DNA of 64,000 bases from JAEUOS01 sp965279115. GTDB lineage: Bacteria > Pseudomonadota > Gammaproteobacteria > Burkholderiales > JAEUOS01. Positions 27,054 to 35,780 of this stretch are shown here, piece by piece. The translations under genes were made by a program, and so were the position numbers. Below the pieces are notes generated by a model that searched no databases, was not told the DNA's origin, and saw only the letters and a list, made by a program, of their open reading frames with translations. Position 1 is the first letter of the stretch; every line of letters starts with the position of its first letter. The stretch covers positions 6,448,001-6,512,000 of the forward strand of contig OZ257137.1 of NCBI GenBank assembly GCA_965279115.1, in the 5' to 3' direction.

Positions 27054-27359
27054 TCAGTGCAGCGTGAAAAGCTTGTCGAAGTTGGCCACCCGCAAGACAT
27101 CCTTCACCGTCCCGGTGCAGTTTGCGAGGCTGACGGGCTTGCCCATGGCCTTGCCCTTGTCACGCAGCAGGAGAAGCATTCCCAGCGCGGAGCTGTCCAG
27201 ATACTCCACCTCGCCCATGTCGACCACCACTTCCTTGGTATCGCGACCGGCGAATGCGTCTTCGTAGGCCTGCTTGAAGCCGCGATGACAGGTGAAGTCG
27301 AACCTCCCCTTCAAGGCCAGCCGTGCGCGACCGTTTTCCTGATTGACACTTACGTTCAT
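27054..27359 (-). CDS. STAS-domain anti-anti-sigma factor, HsbA/SpoIIAA-like
   Basis: 101 residues from the ATG at 27359 (MNVSVNQENGRARL); longer in-frame starts overlap cheB's end and look non-coding. It is a single STAS domain: VVVDMGEVEYLDSSALGML holds the conserved phosphorylatable Ser (Ser56 or Ser57) at the start of the exposed helix. Unphosphorylated homologues sequester an anti-sigma factor; phosphorylation by an RsbW-like kinase frees it. The neighbouring receiver-PP2C-HATPase protein is the likely kinase and phosphatase. In Pseudomonas the homologous HsbA controls FlgM and a diguanylate cyclase, which fits the flagellar and cyclic-di-GMP genes in this window. Confidence 0.9.
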   Translation of the reverse strand: MNVSVNQENGRARLALKGRFDFTCHRGFKQAYEDAFAGRDTKEVVVDMGEVEYLDSSALGMLLLLRDKGKAMGKPVSLANCTGTVKDVLRVANFDKLFTLH

Positions 27360-27394
27360 TGTTCCTCTCCTGTAGTTTCCCTGCGTCGCCCTGG

Positions 27395-28516
27395 CTACAC
27401 CCGGTTCGAGATGCCCATCCTGCCCAGGTGTGCAAGCACGCGTCCGGCGATGTCCTTGAGCGCTACCACTTCGTTGGCAGCACCGGCCACAATCGCTTCC
27501 CGGGGCATGCCAAAAACCACGCAACTGGCTTCATCCTGCACAACATTCCAGGCTCCGGCATCGCGCATTTCCCGCATCGCGACCGCTCCATCCTTGCCCA
27601 TTCCGGTGAGCATCACGCCAACCACGTTGGCGCCCGCGACCTGCGCCCCCGACCTGAACAGCACTTCGACCGACGGACGGTGACGGTTGACCGGCCCTTC
27701 GTCGGACAGCGCCGTCATGTAATTGGCGCCGCTTTTCCTGACCAGCAGGTGGTGGCTGCCCGGCGCGATATATGCATGCCCGGGCAAAACCCTTTCACCA
27801 TCCTCAGCTTCCTTAACGGCAAGGCCGCAGCATTTGTTAAGGCGTTCCGCGAAGCTTTTTGTAAAGCCCGCCGGCATGTGCTGGGTGATCAGGATGCCCG
27901 GCGAGTCCGCCGGCATCGCCATCAGGACCTCACGGATCGCCTCGGTACCGCCGGTGGAAGCGCCGATGAGGATCAGTTTCTCGGTCGAGGCGATGCGGTT
28001 GCCGAGCGCTGGACGCGGCATCGACGGCGCGTCGCCCGGCAACGGCGCGTACCGCCCCGTGCTGCGCAAGGCCGGATGGGAACCGGTGGCCCCCAGCCGC
28101 GCCACCCTCAGCTTGGCCCGTGCCGCGGCCCGAATCTTGTCGGTAATCTCCTGGGCATATTCGGCCATGCCCTTCTGGATATCCAGCTTCGGCTTGGAAA
28201 CGAAATCCACCGCGCCCAACTCGAGCGCGCGCATCGTCGCCTCCGCACCCTTTTCGGTCAGGGTGGAAACCATCACCACCGGCATCGGCCGCAGGCGCAT
28301 GATCTTGTCCAGGAATTCCAGTCCATCCATGCGCGGCATCTCGATGTCCAGCGTGAGGACATCCGGATTGAGCGCCTTGATCATGTCGCGCGCCACGAGC
28401 GGGTCGGGAGCCGCGCCGACGGTCACCATGTCGCTCTGGGCGTTGACGATCCGGGACAAGAGGCTCCGAATCAGCGCCGAATCGTCGACCACCAGCACTT
28501 TTGTCTTTTCCACCAT
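27395..28516 (-). CDS. cheB: CheB, receptor methylesterase and deamidase
   Basis: 373 residues. An N-terminal receiver (Asp11/Asp12, phospho-acceptor Asp57 in LTLDIEMPRMDG, Lys109) is joined by a linker to the alpha/beta methylesterase domain. The catalytic triad is Ser187 in LIGASTGGTEAI, His213 in LITQHMPAG and Asp309 in LTGMGKDGAVAM. The enzyme removes methyl groups from receptor glutamates when phosphorylated by CheA, giving adaptation. It starts 15 bp after cheD, and cheR lies upstream in the same operon. Confidence 0.97.
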   Translation of the reverse strand: MVEKTKVLVVDDSALIRSLLSRIVNAQSDMVTVGAAPDPLVARDMIKALNPDVLTLDIEMPRMDGLEFLDKIMRLRPMPVVMVSTLTEKGAEATMRALELGAVDFVSKPKLDIQKGMAEYAQEITDKIRAAARAKLRVARLGATGSHPALRSTGRYAPLPGDAPSMPRPALGNRIASTEKLILIGASTGGTEAIREVLMAMPADSPGILITQHMPAGFTKSFAERLNKCCGLAVKEAEDGERVLPGHAYIAPGSHHLLVRKSGANYMTALSDEGPVNRHRPSVEVLFRSGAQVAGANVVGVMLTGMGKDGAVAMREMRDAGAWNVVQDEASCVVFGMPREAIVAGAANEVVALKDIAGRVLAHLGRMGISNRV

Positions 28517-28531
28517 TGCGCTCCCTTCCGG

Positions 28532-29158
28532 TCAGGCGAACAATTCGATGTCGCCGCCGGCCTTCGCCGTTTCCACCTTCTTGAGCTGGCTGCTATAGCT
28601 GCGCTCGCGGGTGGCTATCGTGTCGTTGTTGAGTGTCTTGAGCTTGCGCACCAGCACCCGGCCGGTGGTCGGGAACATGTAGACCTTGCGCGGCCACACA
28701 TCGAGCAGGTCCGACGCCAGGATGGGAATCCGCTCGGTGGCGAGAAAGCGTGCCACGAATTCGGCGTTGCGCTCCCCCACGTTCGAGGAGGCCAGGCTTT
28801 CGAGCACATTGCCGGCACCGAAAACCTTGGCTTTCAGGCGGCTTTTCTGGGCGCCCATCTTGATCAGCTCGTTGATCAGCAATTCCATGGCGAACACGCC
28901 ATACCTGCCGGACTCGCCATGCAGGTCAAACCCGTTGGTGCCGGAATCCGGCAGCATGAAGTGGTTCATGCCGCCCACCTTGCGCACGTCGTCCCACAGG
29001 CATGCCGAGACGCAGGAGCCGAGCGTGGTGACGATGACCATCTGCCGGCCCGAGGCGTAGTACTCGCCGGGCAGGATCTTTGCCGCGTCGCATCCGAACT
29101 GCGGATCGAAATATGTCTTCGGACCCGCTTCCGGTCCTGCTGTTTTTTGTTGTCGCAT
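28532..29158 (-). CDS. cheD: CheD, receptor glutamine deamidase
   Basis: 208 residues from the ATG at 29158; the longer frame runs back into cheR. Catalytic residues are Cys49 in TTLGSCVSACLWD and His66 in GGMNHFMLP. Further on come YGVFAMELLINELIKMG and KAKVFGAGNVL. CheD deamidates receptor glutamines, setting their activity. The extreme C-terminus, GGDIELFA, resembles the last residues of the MCP-like protein encoded at the head of the operon (SGDVELF); see findings. Order cheR-cheD-cheB is common in betaproteobacteria. Confidence 0.95.
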   Translation of the reverse strand: MRQQKTAGPEAGPKTYFDPQFGCDAAKILPGEYYASGRQMVIVTTLGSCVSACLWDDVRKVGGMNHFMLPDSGTNGFDLHGESGRYGVFAMELLINELIKMGAQKSRLKAKVFGAGNVLESLASSNVGERNAEFVARFLATERIPILASDLLDVWPRKVYMFPTTGRVLVRKLKTLNNDTIATRERSYSSQLKKVETAKAGGDIELFA

Positions 29159-29201
29159 ACCCGCCGCTATCCGATATTGAAGGCAATCACCTCGGGGACG
29201 C

Positions 29202-30116
29202 TCAGGCGTTGCCCGGTCGCGCGCTTTGCTTGCAGGCCGCCTCCGGCACGACCTCGTAGACGGTCTTGCCGAGAAGCGTGAACACGTCACGCGCCTGGGA
29301 GAAATTCTCCGAATGCCCCACGAACAGCAGCCCTCCGGGGTTGAGCAAGGGGGCGAAGCGGCGCAACAGGGCAAGCTGGGTCGGCTTGTCGAAATAGATC
29401 ATCACGTTGCGGCAGAAAATCACGTCGAAGCCCGCTCGCAGCGGCCAGCTTGGCGCAAGCAGGTTCAATGGCCGGAAGGTCACCAGGCCTGCGACTTCCG
29501 GCCGTACCCTGACAAATCCCGCGTTTGCCCCGCTGCCGCGCAGAAAGTACTTGCGGGTGATCTCGGCGTCGAGTTTGGCGACGCTGTCGTCCTGGTAGCT
29601 GGCGGCGCGCGCGGTTTCGAGCACCTTGGTGTCGATGTCCGTTGCGAGGATTCGCACCGGCGTGGAAGCGCCTGCTGCCGCCTCGAGCGCCGTCATGGCG
29701 ATCGTGTACGGCTCCTCGCCGGTCGAGGCCGCGCAACACCAGATGTTGACCCTGGGGCGACCACGCAGCTTGCGCAGGTGATCCGCCAGCACCGGAAAAT
29801 GATGGGCTTCACGATAGAAGGACGTGAGGTTGGTGGTCAGGGCGTTGACGAAGTCCTGCCACTCGCCGCCGGTTCCGCCGTCGAGAGTGTCGAGGTAGTC
29901 GGAAAAGCTTGTCTTGCCAGTGGCGCGCAGCCGGCGCGCCAGACGGCTGTAGACCATGCTGCGCTTGCTCGGATTGAGGGAGATCCCGGCATGCTGGCGG
30001 ATCAGGGCGCACACGCGATCGAAATCGCGCGTGGACATCTCGTACTCGAACGACTGGGCATCGGCAGGTGGAATGACAGGGACGGATAGCTTGGAAACAG
30101 GAATTGCGAGAGTCAT
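29202..30116 (-). CDS. cheR: CheR, receptor methyltransferase
   Basis: 304 residues. The N-terminal helical domain (about 25-95) includes a Lys/Arg-rich face at NPSKRSMVYSRLARRLRA. The SAM-binding domain has TNLTSFYREAHHF, the glycine-rich WCCAASTGEEPYTIAM, the acidic ILATDID, and FDVIFCRNVMIYFD. The enzyme methylates receptor glutamates with S-adenosylmethionine, opposite to CheB. The adjacent MCP ends in an acidic-aromatic pentapeptide-like tail (DDDWEEF), which CheR probably docks on. It follows the MCP gene by 73 bp. Confidence 0.96.
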   Translation of the reverse strand: MTLAIPVSKLSVPVIPPADAQSFEYEMSTRDFDRVCALIRQHAGISLNPSKRSMVYSRLARRLRATGKTSFSDYLDTLDGGTGGEWQDFVNALTTNLTSFYREAHHFPVLADHLRKLRGRPRVNIWCCAASTGEEPYTIAMTALEAAAGASTPVRILATDIDTKVLETARAASYQDDSVAKLDAEITRKYFLRGSGANAGFVRVRPEVAGLVTFRPLNLLAPSWPLRAGFDVIFCRNVMIYFDKPTQLALLRRFAPLLNPGGLLFVGHSENFSQARDVFTLLGKTVYEVVPEAACKQSARPGNA

Positions 30117-30189
30117 TTGGGATGCCTGGTTTTTTGTTGCGGCTCTTCAATATCGGCAAGGACACCGAGCGATATCAGATCACGGAAAT

Positions 30190-32820
30190 CTAGAACTCCT
30201 CCCAATCGTCGTCGGATACGGTCGTCGTTTTGCTGCCGGCCAGCACGCGCGGTTTCGCTTCCCGCTTGGGCTTCGGCAAGGCGCTGTGCGCCGGAACCGC
30301 CGCCTGGGGAAGTGCCAATCTCCCGGCCGAGAGCTGAAAAACACCAACGGTACGGGACAGGCCGCTGGCCTGCTCTTCCATCGACTCGGCTGCCGCGGCT
30401 GCCTGTTCGACCAGCGCCGCGTTCTGCTGGGTCACCTTGTCCATCTGCGCCACCGCCTGGTTCACCTGTTCGATCCCGGCGCTCTGTTCCACCGAGGCCG
30501 CGGTTATTTCCGCCATGATGTCGGTGACCCGCTTGACCGACTTCACCACCTCCTCCATCGTGGCACCGGCATCGGCCACCAGCTTCGAGCCGTCCTCAAC
30601 CTTCTCGACCGAGTCGCCGATCAGGCCCTTGATTTCCTTGGCAGCATTCGCGCTGCGCTGCGCCAGGTTGCGCACCTCGGTGGCCACTACCGCGAAGCCG
30701 CGCCCCTGCTCGCCGGCACGCGCGGCTTCCACCGCCGCGTTCAGGGCCAGGATATTGGTCTGGAACGCGATGCCGTCGATCACGCTGATGATGTCGACAA
30801 TCTTCTTCGACGACGAGGTGATCGCCTCCATGGTGCCCACCACCTGACCCACCACCGCCCCGCCCTTGACGGCGATCTGGCTGGCGGACTCCGCCAGCTT
30901 GTTGGCCTGGCGTGCGTTGTCGGCGTTCTGCTTTACCGTCGAGGTGATCTCCTCCATGCTCGACGCCGTCTGCTGCAGGCTTGACGCCTGTTCCTCGGTA
31001 CGCTGGGAAAGATCGGTGTTGCCCATGGCGATTTCCTTCGCCGCGGTGTTGATGGTTTCGGTGGCCTGGCGGATGTCGCCGACTATGGCTGTCAGTTGCT
31101 CGACCGTGGCGTTGGTGTCCTGCTTGATCCGATCGAAGGCGCCCTGGTAGTCGCCTTCCATGCGCGCCGTAAGATCGCCTTGCGCAACCCGGCCCATGAC
31201 CAGGCTGACTTCCTCGAGTCCGCGCTGGCAGGTTTGCATGAGATTGTTCAAGCCGGCAACCATCTCGCGGAAGGTGTGCTGGTAGTTCTCGTCATGCCCC
31301 CGTACGCCAAACTCACCGGCTGCCGCGGCGTCTACCAGCGCCTTGATCTCGCCATTGATGCCCAGCAGTTGCCGCTTTACGCCGTCGACGGCATCCGTGA
31401 TCGCCGCCTTCTCGCCAGGCAGCTTGTCCATGTCGATGGTCAGATTGCCCTTTGCGTACTCACTCACCACCTCGACTACGCGCATCTTGACGCCGATATG
31501 GGCCGCCACAAGATCATTGACCTTCGCCGCAAGTTCGCCATAGGCGCCGGCAAATTGGGTTGCGTCCATGCGATGCGAAATCGTGCCCGCCTCGTGCTGT
31601 TGCGACATTTCCATCTGCGCGGCCGCGAAGCCGTTTACGGTTCGCATCACCTGATTGACGCCCGCGCCGATATCGCGCAGTTCGTCGCGGGTCTCCAGTT
31701 TCACTTCGGTGGAAAGATCGCCATCGGCGATGCGGCCGGCGCCGTCACGAATCTCGGTCAGTGTCTTGCGCACGCTCACCATGAATCCGAAGAACAAATA
31801 GAGCACGACGCTGAACACCACGGCCACGCCCGCGATCACTTCGTTGCGGCTGGACTGGGTCCGCTTGATCCGCGCTTGCAACAGTCCGTCGAGGTCGGCT
31901 TCGGCGATATCGAATATCGCATACAGGCTGTTGACCGCCGTGGTGCCGGTCGCGAAGTACGTTTTCGGATCGAAATCGACCTTCTCCGCCTTGACCACCT
32001 TGTTCTGCACGTCGGTGCGAAAGATCTCCACCGATTCGATGGCTGACTTCACCTTCGGTTCGAGTGCGGCCTTTGATGCCGCGTTGTAGCCAAACACCTT
32101 GGCCAGACTACCCTGCAGATTGCCGAGATCGATCTCCGCCATCTTTCCCAGCACCGCGAATTCGACCCGTTCGTCGGCCTTGATGTCCTTGCGAACACCG
32201 ATCTCCGCACCCAGGCCGCGCATGCGGGCGACCGACTCCACCAAGGAAGGAACGCGGAAGACAATCGCGTCCATCAGGTAATAGGTGTCCAGGTCCGGAT
32301 CGAGCGATAGGTTCGACCCGTCGGCGGTCGCGGTCATGAAGGCAGTGAGCTTTTCCACCAGCACGGAATGGCGGGCGAAGCTTTCCTCAGCCTTCAGGCC
32401 GCGATTCTCCGCCTTGAGCTTGCCCCATGCGCCCCGCAGTTCGGCCCATGCCGCCTGGGTCTTGAAATCCGCACCCGAGGCCTTGTCCAGGGTATCGATG
32501 GCGGCGAAAGCCTGTTCGATCTTTCCGGCCAGTTCATCAAGCCGGCCCTGCGCGGCCGAATCGCCGCCGATAGCCAGTTGGCTGGTGCCGCGGTGCGCCT
32601 GCAGCGACTGCAGCGCCAAACGGGCAGGGCGAATGACCTCGAGACCGCTGCGCTCGGAGGCGGCGAAGGCGATCTCCCCGTTGAACTTGTTCACCAGCAG
32701 GATCGCCAGAACGGCGACCGGCACGCTGAACAGAAACCCGATCAGCCCGATCTTCCTCGCGAACGTAAGGCGGTTCATCAACGCAACCGCCGGTCGCAGG
32801 AAACCAAATACAACGTTCAT
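30190..32820 (-). CDS. Transmembrane methyl-accepting chemotaxis protein
   Basis: 876 residues. TM1 is at about 24-43, a large helical periplasmic sensor runs to about 310, and TM2 is at about 327-349. A HAMP domain (about 350-402) and further HAMP-like helices to about 560 precede the signalling domain (about 600-840). The conserved tip is DGIAFQTNILALNAAVEAAR with AGEQGRGFAVVATEVRNLAQ. The periplasmic part is all-helical and resembles nitrate/nitrite- or 4HB-type sensors, but the ligand is unknown. A flexible Lys/Pro-rich linker ends in DDDWEEF, a CheR/CheB docking tail. A strong AAGGAG Shine-Dalgarno precedes the ATG. It sits between cheW and cheR. Confidence 0.95.
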   Translation of the reverse strand: MNVVFGFLRPAVALMNRLTFARKIGLIGFLFSVPVAVLAILLVNKFNGEIAFAASERSGLEVIRPARLALQSLQAHRGTSQLAIGGDSAAQGRLDELAGKIEQAFAAIDTLDKASGADFKTQAAWAELRGAWGKLKAENRGLKAEESFARHSVLVEKLTAFMTATADGSNLSLDPDLDTYYLMDAIVFRVPSLVESVARMRGLGAEIGVRKDIKADERVEFAVLGKMAEIDLGNLQGSLAKVFGYNAASKAALEPKVKSAIESVEIFRTDVQNKVVKAEKVDFDPKTYFATGTTAVNSLYAIFDIAEADLDGLLQARIKRTQSSRNEVIAGVAVVFSVVLYLFFGFMVSVRKTLTEIRDGAGRIADGDLSTEVKLETRDELRDIGAGVNQVMRTVNGFAAAQMEMSQQHEAGTISHRMDATQFAGAYGELAAKVNDLVAAHIGVKMRVVEVVSEYAKGNLTIDMDKLPGEKAAITDAVDGVKRQLLGINGEIKALVDAAAAGEFGVRGHDENYQHTFREMVAGLNNLMQTCQRGLEEVSLVMGRVAQGDLTARMEGDYQGAFDRIKQDTNATVEQLTAIVGDIRQATETINTAAKEIAMGNTDLSQRTEEQASSLQQTASSMEEITSTVKQNADNARQANKLAESASQIAVKGGAVVGQVVGTMEAITSSSKKIVDIISVIDGIAFQTNILALNAAVEAARAGEQGRGFAVVATEVRNLAQRSANAAKEIKGLIGDSVEKVEDGSKLVADAGATMEEVVKSVKRVTDIMAEITAASVEQSAGIEQVNQAVAQMDKVTQQNAALVEQAAAAAESMEEQASGLSRTVGVFQLSAGRLALPQAAVPAHSALPKPKREAKPRVLAGSKTTTVSDDDWEEF

Positions 32821-32892
32821 TTCAATGCTCCTTGAAAATGACTTCTTGTTTACGGCCTGAACGGGCCCGGATCCAGTTCCGAAAATGAGGAC

Positions 32893-33387
32893 TCAAGCGG
32901 CCTCGAGCTGCTCTTCATCCACCAGCCCCATGTCGCGGCTGCCGATGAGCTTCTCGATATCCACCAGGATCAGCATCCGGTCGTCGATCGCGCCCAGCCC
33001 CGTGACGTACTGCGTGTCCAGCGCCGCCGAGAACTCGGGTGCCGGGCGCATCTGCTCGTCCGTCAAGGTGAGCACGTCGGAGACGCTGTCGACCACCACG
33101 CCGACGATCCGGCTGGCGACGTTCAGGATGATCACCACCGTGAATTCGTCATATACCGGATTGCCGAGGCCGAACTTGATGCGCAGGTCGATGATCGGCA
33201 CGATCGTGCCGCGCAGGTTGATCACGCCCTTGAGGAATTCCGGCGTGTTGGCGATGCGGGTGACGGCGTCATATCCGCGGATCTCCTGCACCTTGAGGAT
33301 GTCGATGCCGTATTCCTCCGTACCGAGGCGAAAAGACAGGAACTCGGCGCCGGCGCCGCCCTTCGCAATGCTTTCTTTATGTGCCAT
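32893..33387 (-). CDS. cheW: CheW, receptor-kinase coupling protein
   Basis: 164 residues from the ATG at 33387; the frame is open further upstream into cheA but that part is not CheW-like. The double SH3-like fold is evident: EFLSFRLGTEEYGIDILKVQEI, the loop with NTPEFLKGVINLRGTIVPIIDLR, and VVVDSVSDVL. CheW links receptor tips to the CheA P5 domain. It starts 14 bp after cheA, preceded by an AAGGAG-like Shine-Dalgarno. Confidence 0.96.
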   Translation of the reverse strand: MAHKESIAKGGAGAEFLSFRLGTEEYGIDILKVQEIRGYDAVTRIANTPEFLKGVINLRGTIVPIIDLRIKFGLGNPVYDEFTVVIILNVASRIVGVVVDSVSDVLTLTDEQMRPAPEFSAALDTQYVTGLGAIDDRMLILVDIEKLIGSRDMGLVDEEQLEAA

Positions 33388-33401
33388 GACCTGCTCCTTG
33401 T

Positions 33402-35330
33402 TTAGTGTCGGCTCTTCTTGATCAGTGCGGAAATATCGAGGATCAGCGCCACGCGGCCATCGCCCATGATGGTTGCGCCGGAAATACCGGGCTGTCGGCG
33501 ATAGTTGGTTTCCAGGCTCTTGACCACCACCTGGTGCTGCCCGACGAGTTCGTCTACCACCAGCGCGGTCTTGACGCCGTCGGCCTCGACGATCACCACC
33601 ATTTCCTCGTCTCGGCGCTCGACCGGGCTTGCCGGCGGGAAAACGTCGGCCAGTTTCAGCACCGGCAGGTATTCGCCGCGCACATCCAGCACACGCCCCT
33701 GCCCCGCCACCGGCCTCAAGGCCTTCGAATCGGTCTGCATCGACTCCACCACCGAGGCCAACGGCAGGATGTAGTTTTCGCCGCCGATGGCGATCGACAT
33801 GCCGTCCATGATCGCGAGCGTCAGCGGCAGTCGCACCGTCATGCGGGTGCCTAGACCGGCTGCCGAATCGATCTCGACACTGCCGCCCAGGGCGCTGATA
33901 TTGCGCCGGACCACGTCCATGCCCACTCCGCGGCCGGACACGTCCGTGACGACATCGGCGGTGGAAAAGCCGGGCTCGAAGATCAGGTTCCATACTTCGC
34001 CGTCGCTCGGATCGGCGGGAATGGCAAGGCCGCGTTCGCGCGCTTTCGCGAGAATACGGTCGCGCTTCAATCCACCGCCATCATCGGCGACTTCAATGAC
34101 GATGTTGCCGCCGCGGTGATAGGCCGACAGCGTGATGGTGCCGGTCTCGGGCTTGCCGGCCGCGATGCGCGCGTCCGGCATTTCGATGCCGTGGTCCAGC
34201 GAATTGCGCACCAGGTGCGTCATCGGGTCGGTGATCTTCTCGATCAAGCCCTTGTCCAGTTCGGTACCCTCGCCCACCATCTTGAGATCGATCTTCTTGC
34301 CGAGCTTGCCCGCCAGGTCACGCAGCATGCGCGGGAAACGGTTGAACACCATGGCGATCGGCGTCATGCGGATCGACATCACCGATTCCTGCAGGCCGCG
34401 GGTATTGCGTTCGAGGTCCGCCATGCGGGCCAGCAGGGACTGATGGCGTGTGACGTCGAGTTCGCTGACGTTCTGCGCCAGCATCGCCTGTGTGATGACC
34501 AGTTCACCCACCAGGTTGATCAACTGGTCCACCTTGCCGACCGGAACACGGATGGAGGCGGCCTCGGCCACCTTTTCCGCCTTGGCACGAGTGCCAAGCG
34601 TGGCCAGCCGCGCCGTGGCACCCAGGGTTGTCGGTTCCGCGGGCTGCGCGGCCGGGCTTGTCGATTCCGGTTTGGCACCTGCGCGGTAGGTCGCGTCGTG
34701 CGGGGCGAAGAATCCATAGCCTTCCGCTGGCGCCGCCGGCTGGACCGGGGCGCCGGGCGCGTCGTCGAAGAATCCATGGTCGGCGTCGCCTGGCGCCGAT
34801 GCATCCTCAAAAAGCCCGAAAGCCTGCTCCGGCGGCGCCGCCGGGGCGGTATCGAAGAGCCCATAAGCCGCACTGTCCTCTGCAGCGGGCGCAGTGGCCG
34901 GTGCAGGCACCGCATCGGCGGCGGCAAGGGCACGCAGGCAGCCAATCAGGGTGGATACTTCCGGTGGCGCGCCGCCTTCGCCGCGATGCACCGCCAGCTG
35001 CTGCCTGACCGCATCCCCGGTCTGCAGCATGGCGTCGACGATCGCGGCTGTCAGGGGCAATTGCCCTTTGCGAACCCGGTCAAGCAGGGTTTCCGCCTCA
35101 TGCGTGAGATCGGCCACATCGGCAAAGCCGAACATGCCGGCGCCACCCTTCATCGAATGGGCCGCACGGAAAACGGCGTTGACCGCCTCCTCGTCCGGCG
35201 AATCGACGTCGATTTCGAGCAACTGGGATTCCATGTTCCCCAGATGCTCTTCAGCCTCCTCGAAAAACACCGCGTGGAACTGTGTGATGTCGATGCCGCC
35301 AGCGGCGTCGCCCCCGGGCTGTGTATTCAT
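33402..35330 (-). CDS. cheA: CheA, chemotaxis histidine kinase
   Basis: 642 residues. The P1 Hpt domain has phospho-acceptor His58 in FRAAHSMKGGAGMFG. Residues 130-250 form an Ala/Pro linker with four short aromatic repeats instead of a folded P2 domain. P3 dimerisation starts near 260. The P4 ATPase has HLVRNSLDHGIE (N-box), DDGGGL (G1) and GRGVGMDVV (G2). P5 at the C-terminus carries the CheW-like fold. The kinase phosphorylates CheY, CheB and possibly the receivers nearby. The gene lies 31 bp after cheY and 14 bp before cheW. Confidence 0.97.
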   Translation of the reverse strand: MNTQPGGDAAGGIDITQFHAVFFEEAEEHLGNMESQLLEIDVDSPDEEAVNAVFRAAHSMKGGAGMFGFADVADLTHEAETLLDRVRKGQLPLTAAIVDAMLQTGDAVRQQLAVHRGEGGAPPEVSTLIGCLRALAAADAVPAPATAPAAEDSAAYGLFDTAPAAPPEQAFGLFEDASAPGDADHGFFDDAPGAPVQPAAPAEGYGFFAPHDATYRAGAKPESTSPAAQPAEPTTLGATARLATLGTRAKAEKVAEAASIRVPVGKVDQLINLVGELVITQAMLAQNVSELDVTRHQSLLARMADLERNTRGLQESVMSIRMTPIAMVFNRFPRMLRDLAGKLGKKIDLKMVGEGTELDKGLIEKITDPMTHLVRNSLDHGIEMPDARIAAGKPETGTITLSAYHRGGNIVIEVADDGGGLKRDRILAKARERGLAIPADPSDGEVWNLIFEPGFSTADVVTDVSGRGVGMDVVRRNISALGGSVEIDSAAGLGTRMTVRLPLTLAIMDGMSIAIGGENYILPLASVVESMQTDSKALRPVAGQGRVLDVRGEYLPVLKLADVFPPASPVERRDEEMVVIVEADGVKTALVVDELVGQHQVVVKSLETNYRRQPGISGATIMGDGRVALILDISALIKKSRH

Positions 35331-35361
35331 TGTCTGTCCCCGTTGTCGATGCAGGACGGCA

Positions 35362-35727
35362 TCAGCCGAGCACCTTCTTGACGACCTCGAGCAGCTTGGC
35401 GGGATCGAACGGCTTGACGATCCAACCCGTCGCCCCCGCGGCCTTGCCCTGCGCCTTCATGGCATCGCCGGACTCGGTGGTAAGCATGAGGATGGGCACC
35501 GCCTTGTAGGAGGGCAGCGCCCGCAACGCCTTGATCAGGGAGATTCCGTCCATACCCGGCATGTTCTGGTCGGTCAGAACGAGGTTCACACCTGAAGCCT
35601 TGGCTTTGGCGAGGCCGTCGTTGCCGTCGCTCGCCTCGATCACCCCGTAGCCAGCCCCCTTGAGCGTGAATCCCACCATCTGGCGAATCGACGCCGAATC
35701 GTCCACCGTAAGCACGGTCTTGGTCAT
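35362..35727 (-). CDS. cheY: CheY, chemotaxis response regulator
   Basis: 121 residues, a single receiver. Asp9/Asp10 bind Mg2+, Asp53 in LVLTDQNMPGMDG accepts phosphate, Thr83 is the switch residue and Lys105 is in WIVKPFDP. CheY-P binds the flagellar switch protein FliM. This is the CheY form common beside betaproteobacterial cheA, less like E. coli CheY in the last helix. A clear GAAGGAG Shine-Dalgarno precedes the ATG. It lies between the MCP-like gene and cheA; no cheZ follows. Confidence 0.96.
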   Translation of the reverse strand: MTKTVLTVDDSASIRQMVGFTLKGAGYGVIEASDGNDGLAKAKASGVNLVLTDQNMPGMDGISLIKALRALPSYKAVPILMLTTESGDAMKAQGKAAGATGWIVKPFDPAKLLEVVKKVLG

Positions 35728-35753
35728 TTGTGTTTCTCCTTCGTGTTTCCGCT

Positions 35754-35780
35754 TTATCGGATGTGGCTAGAACAATTCGA
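35754..35780 (-). promoter_or_regulatory. Weak FliA-like promoter candidate before cheY
   Basis: On the minus strand, TCCGATAA (7 of 8 bases of the sigma-28 -10, GCCGATAA) lies 26 bp upstream of the cheY start codon. The expected -35 position has TCGAATTG, only 4 of 8. The site overlaps the last codons of the MCP-like gene. Recorded as low confidence. Confidence 0.2.

Noticed and set aside
30117..30165. A GCCGATAT sequence upstream of cheR as a FliA promoter
   Set aside because: The -10 looks good on the minus strand, but the position 11 bp upstream reads GATATCGC, unlike TAAAGTTT.
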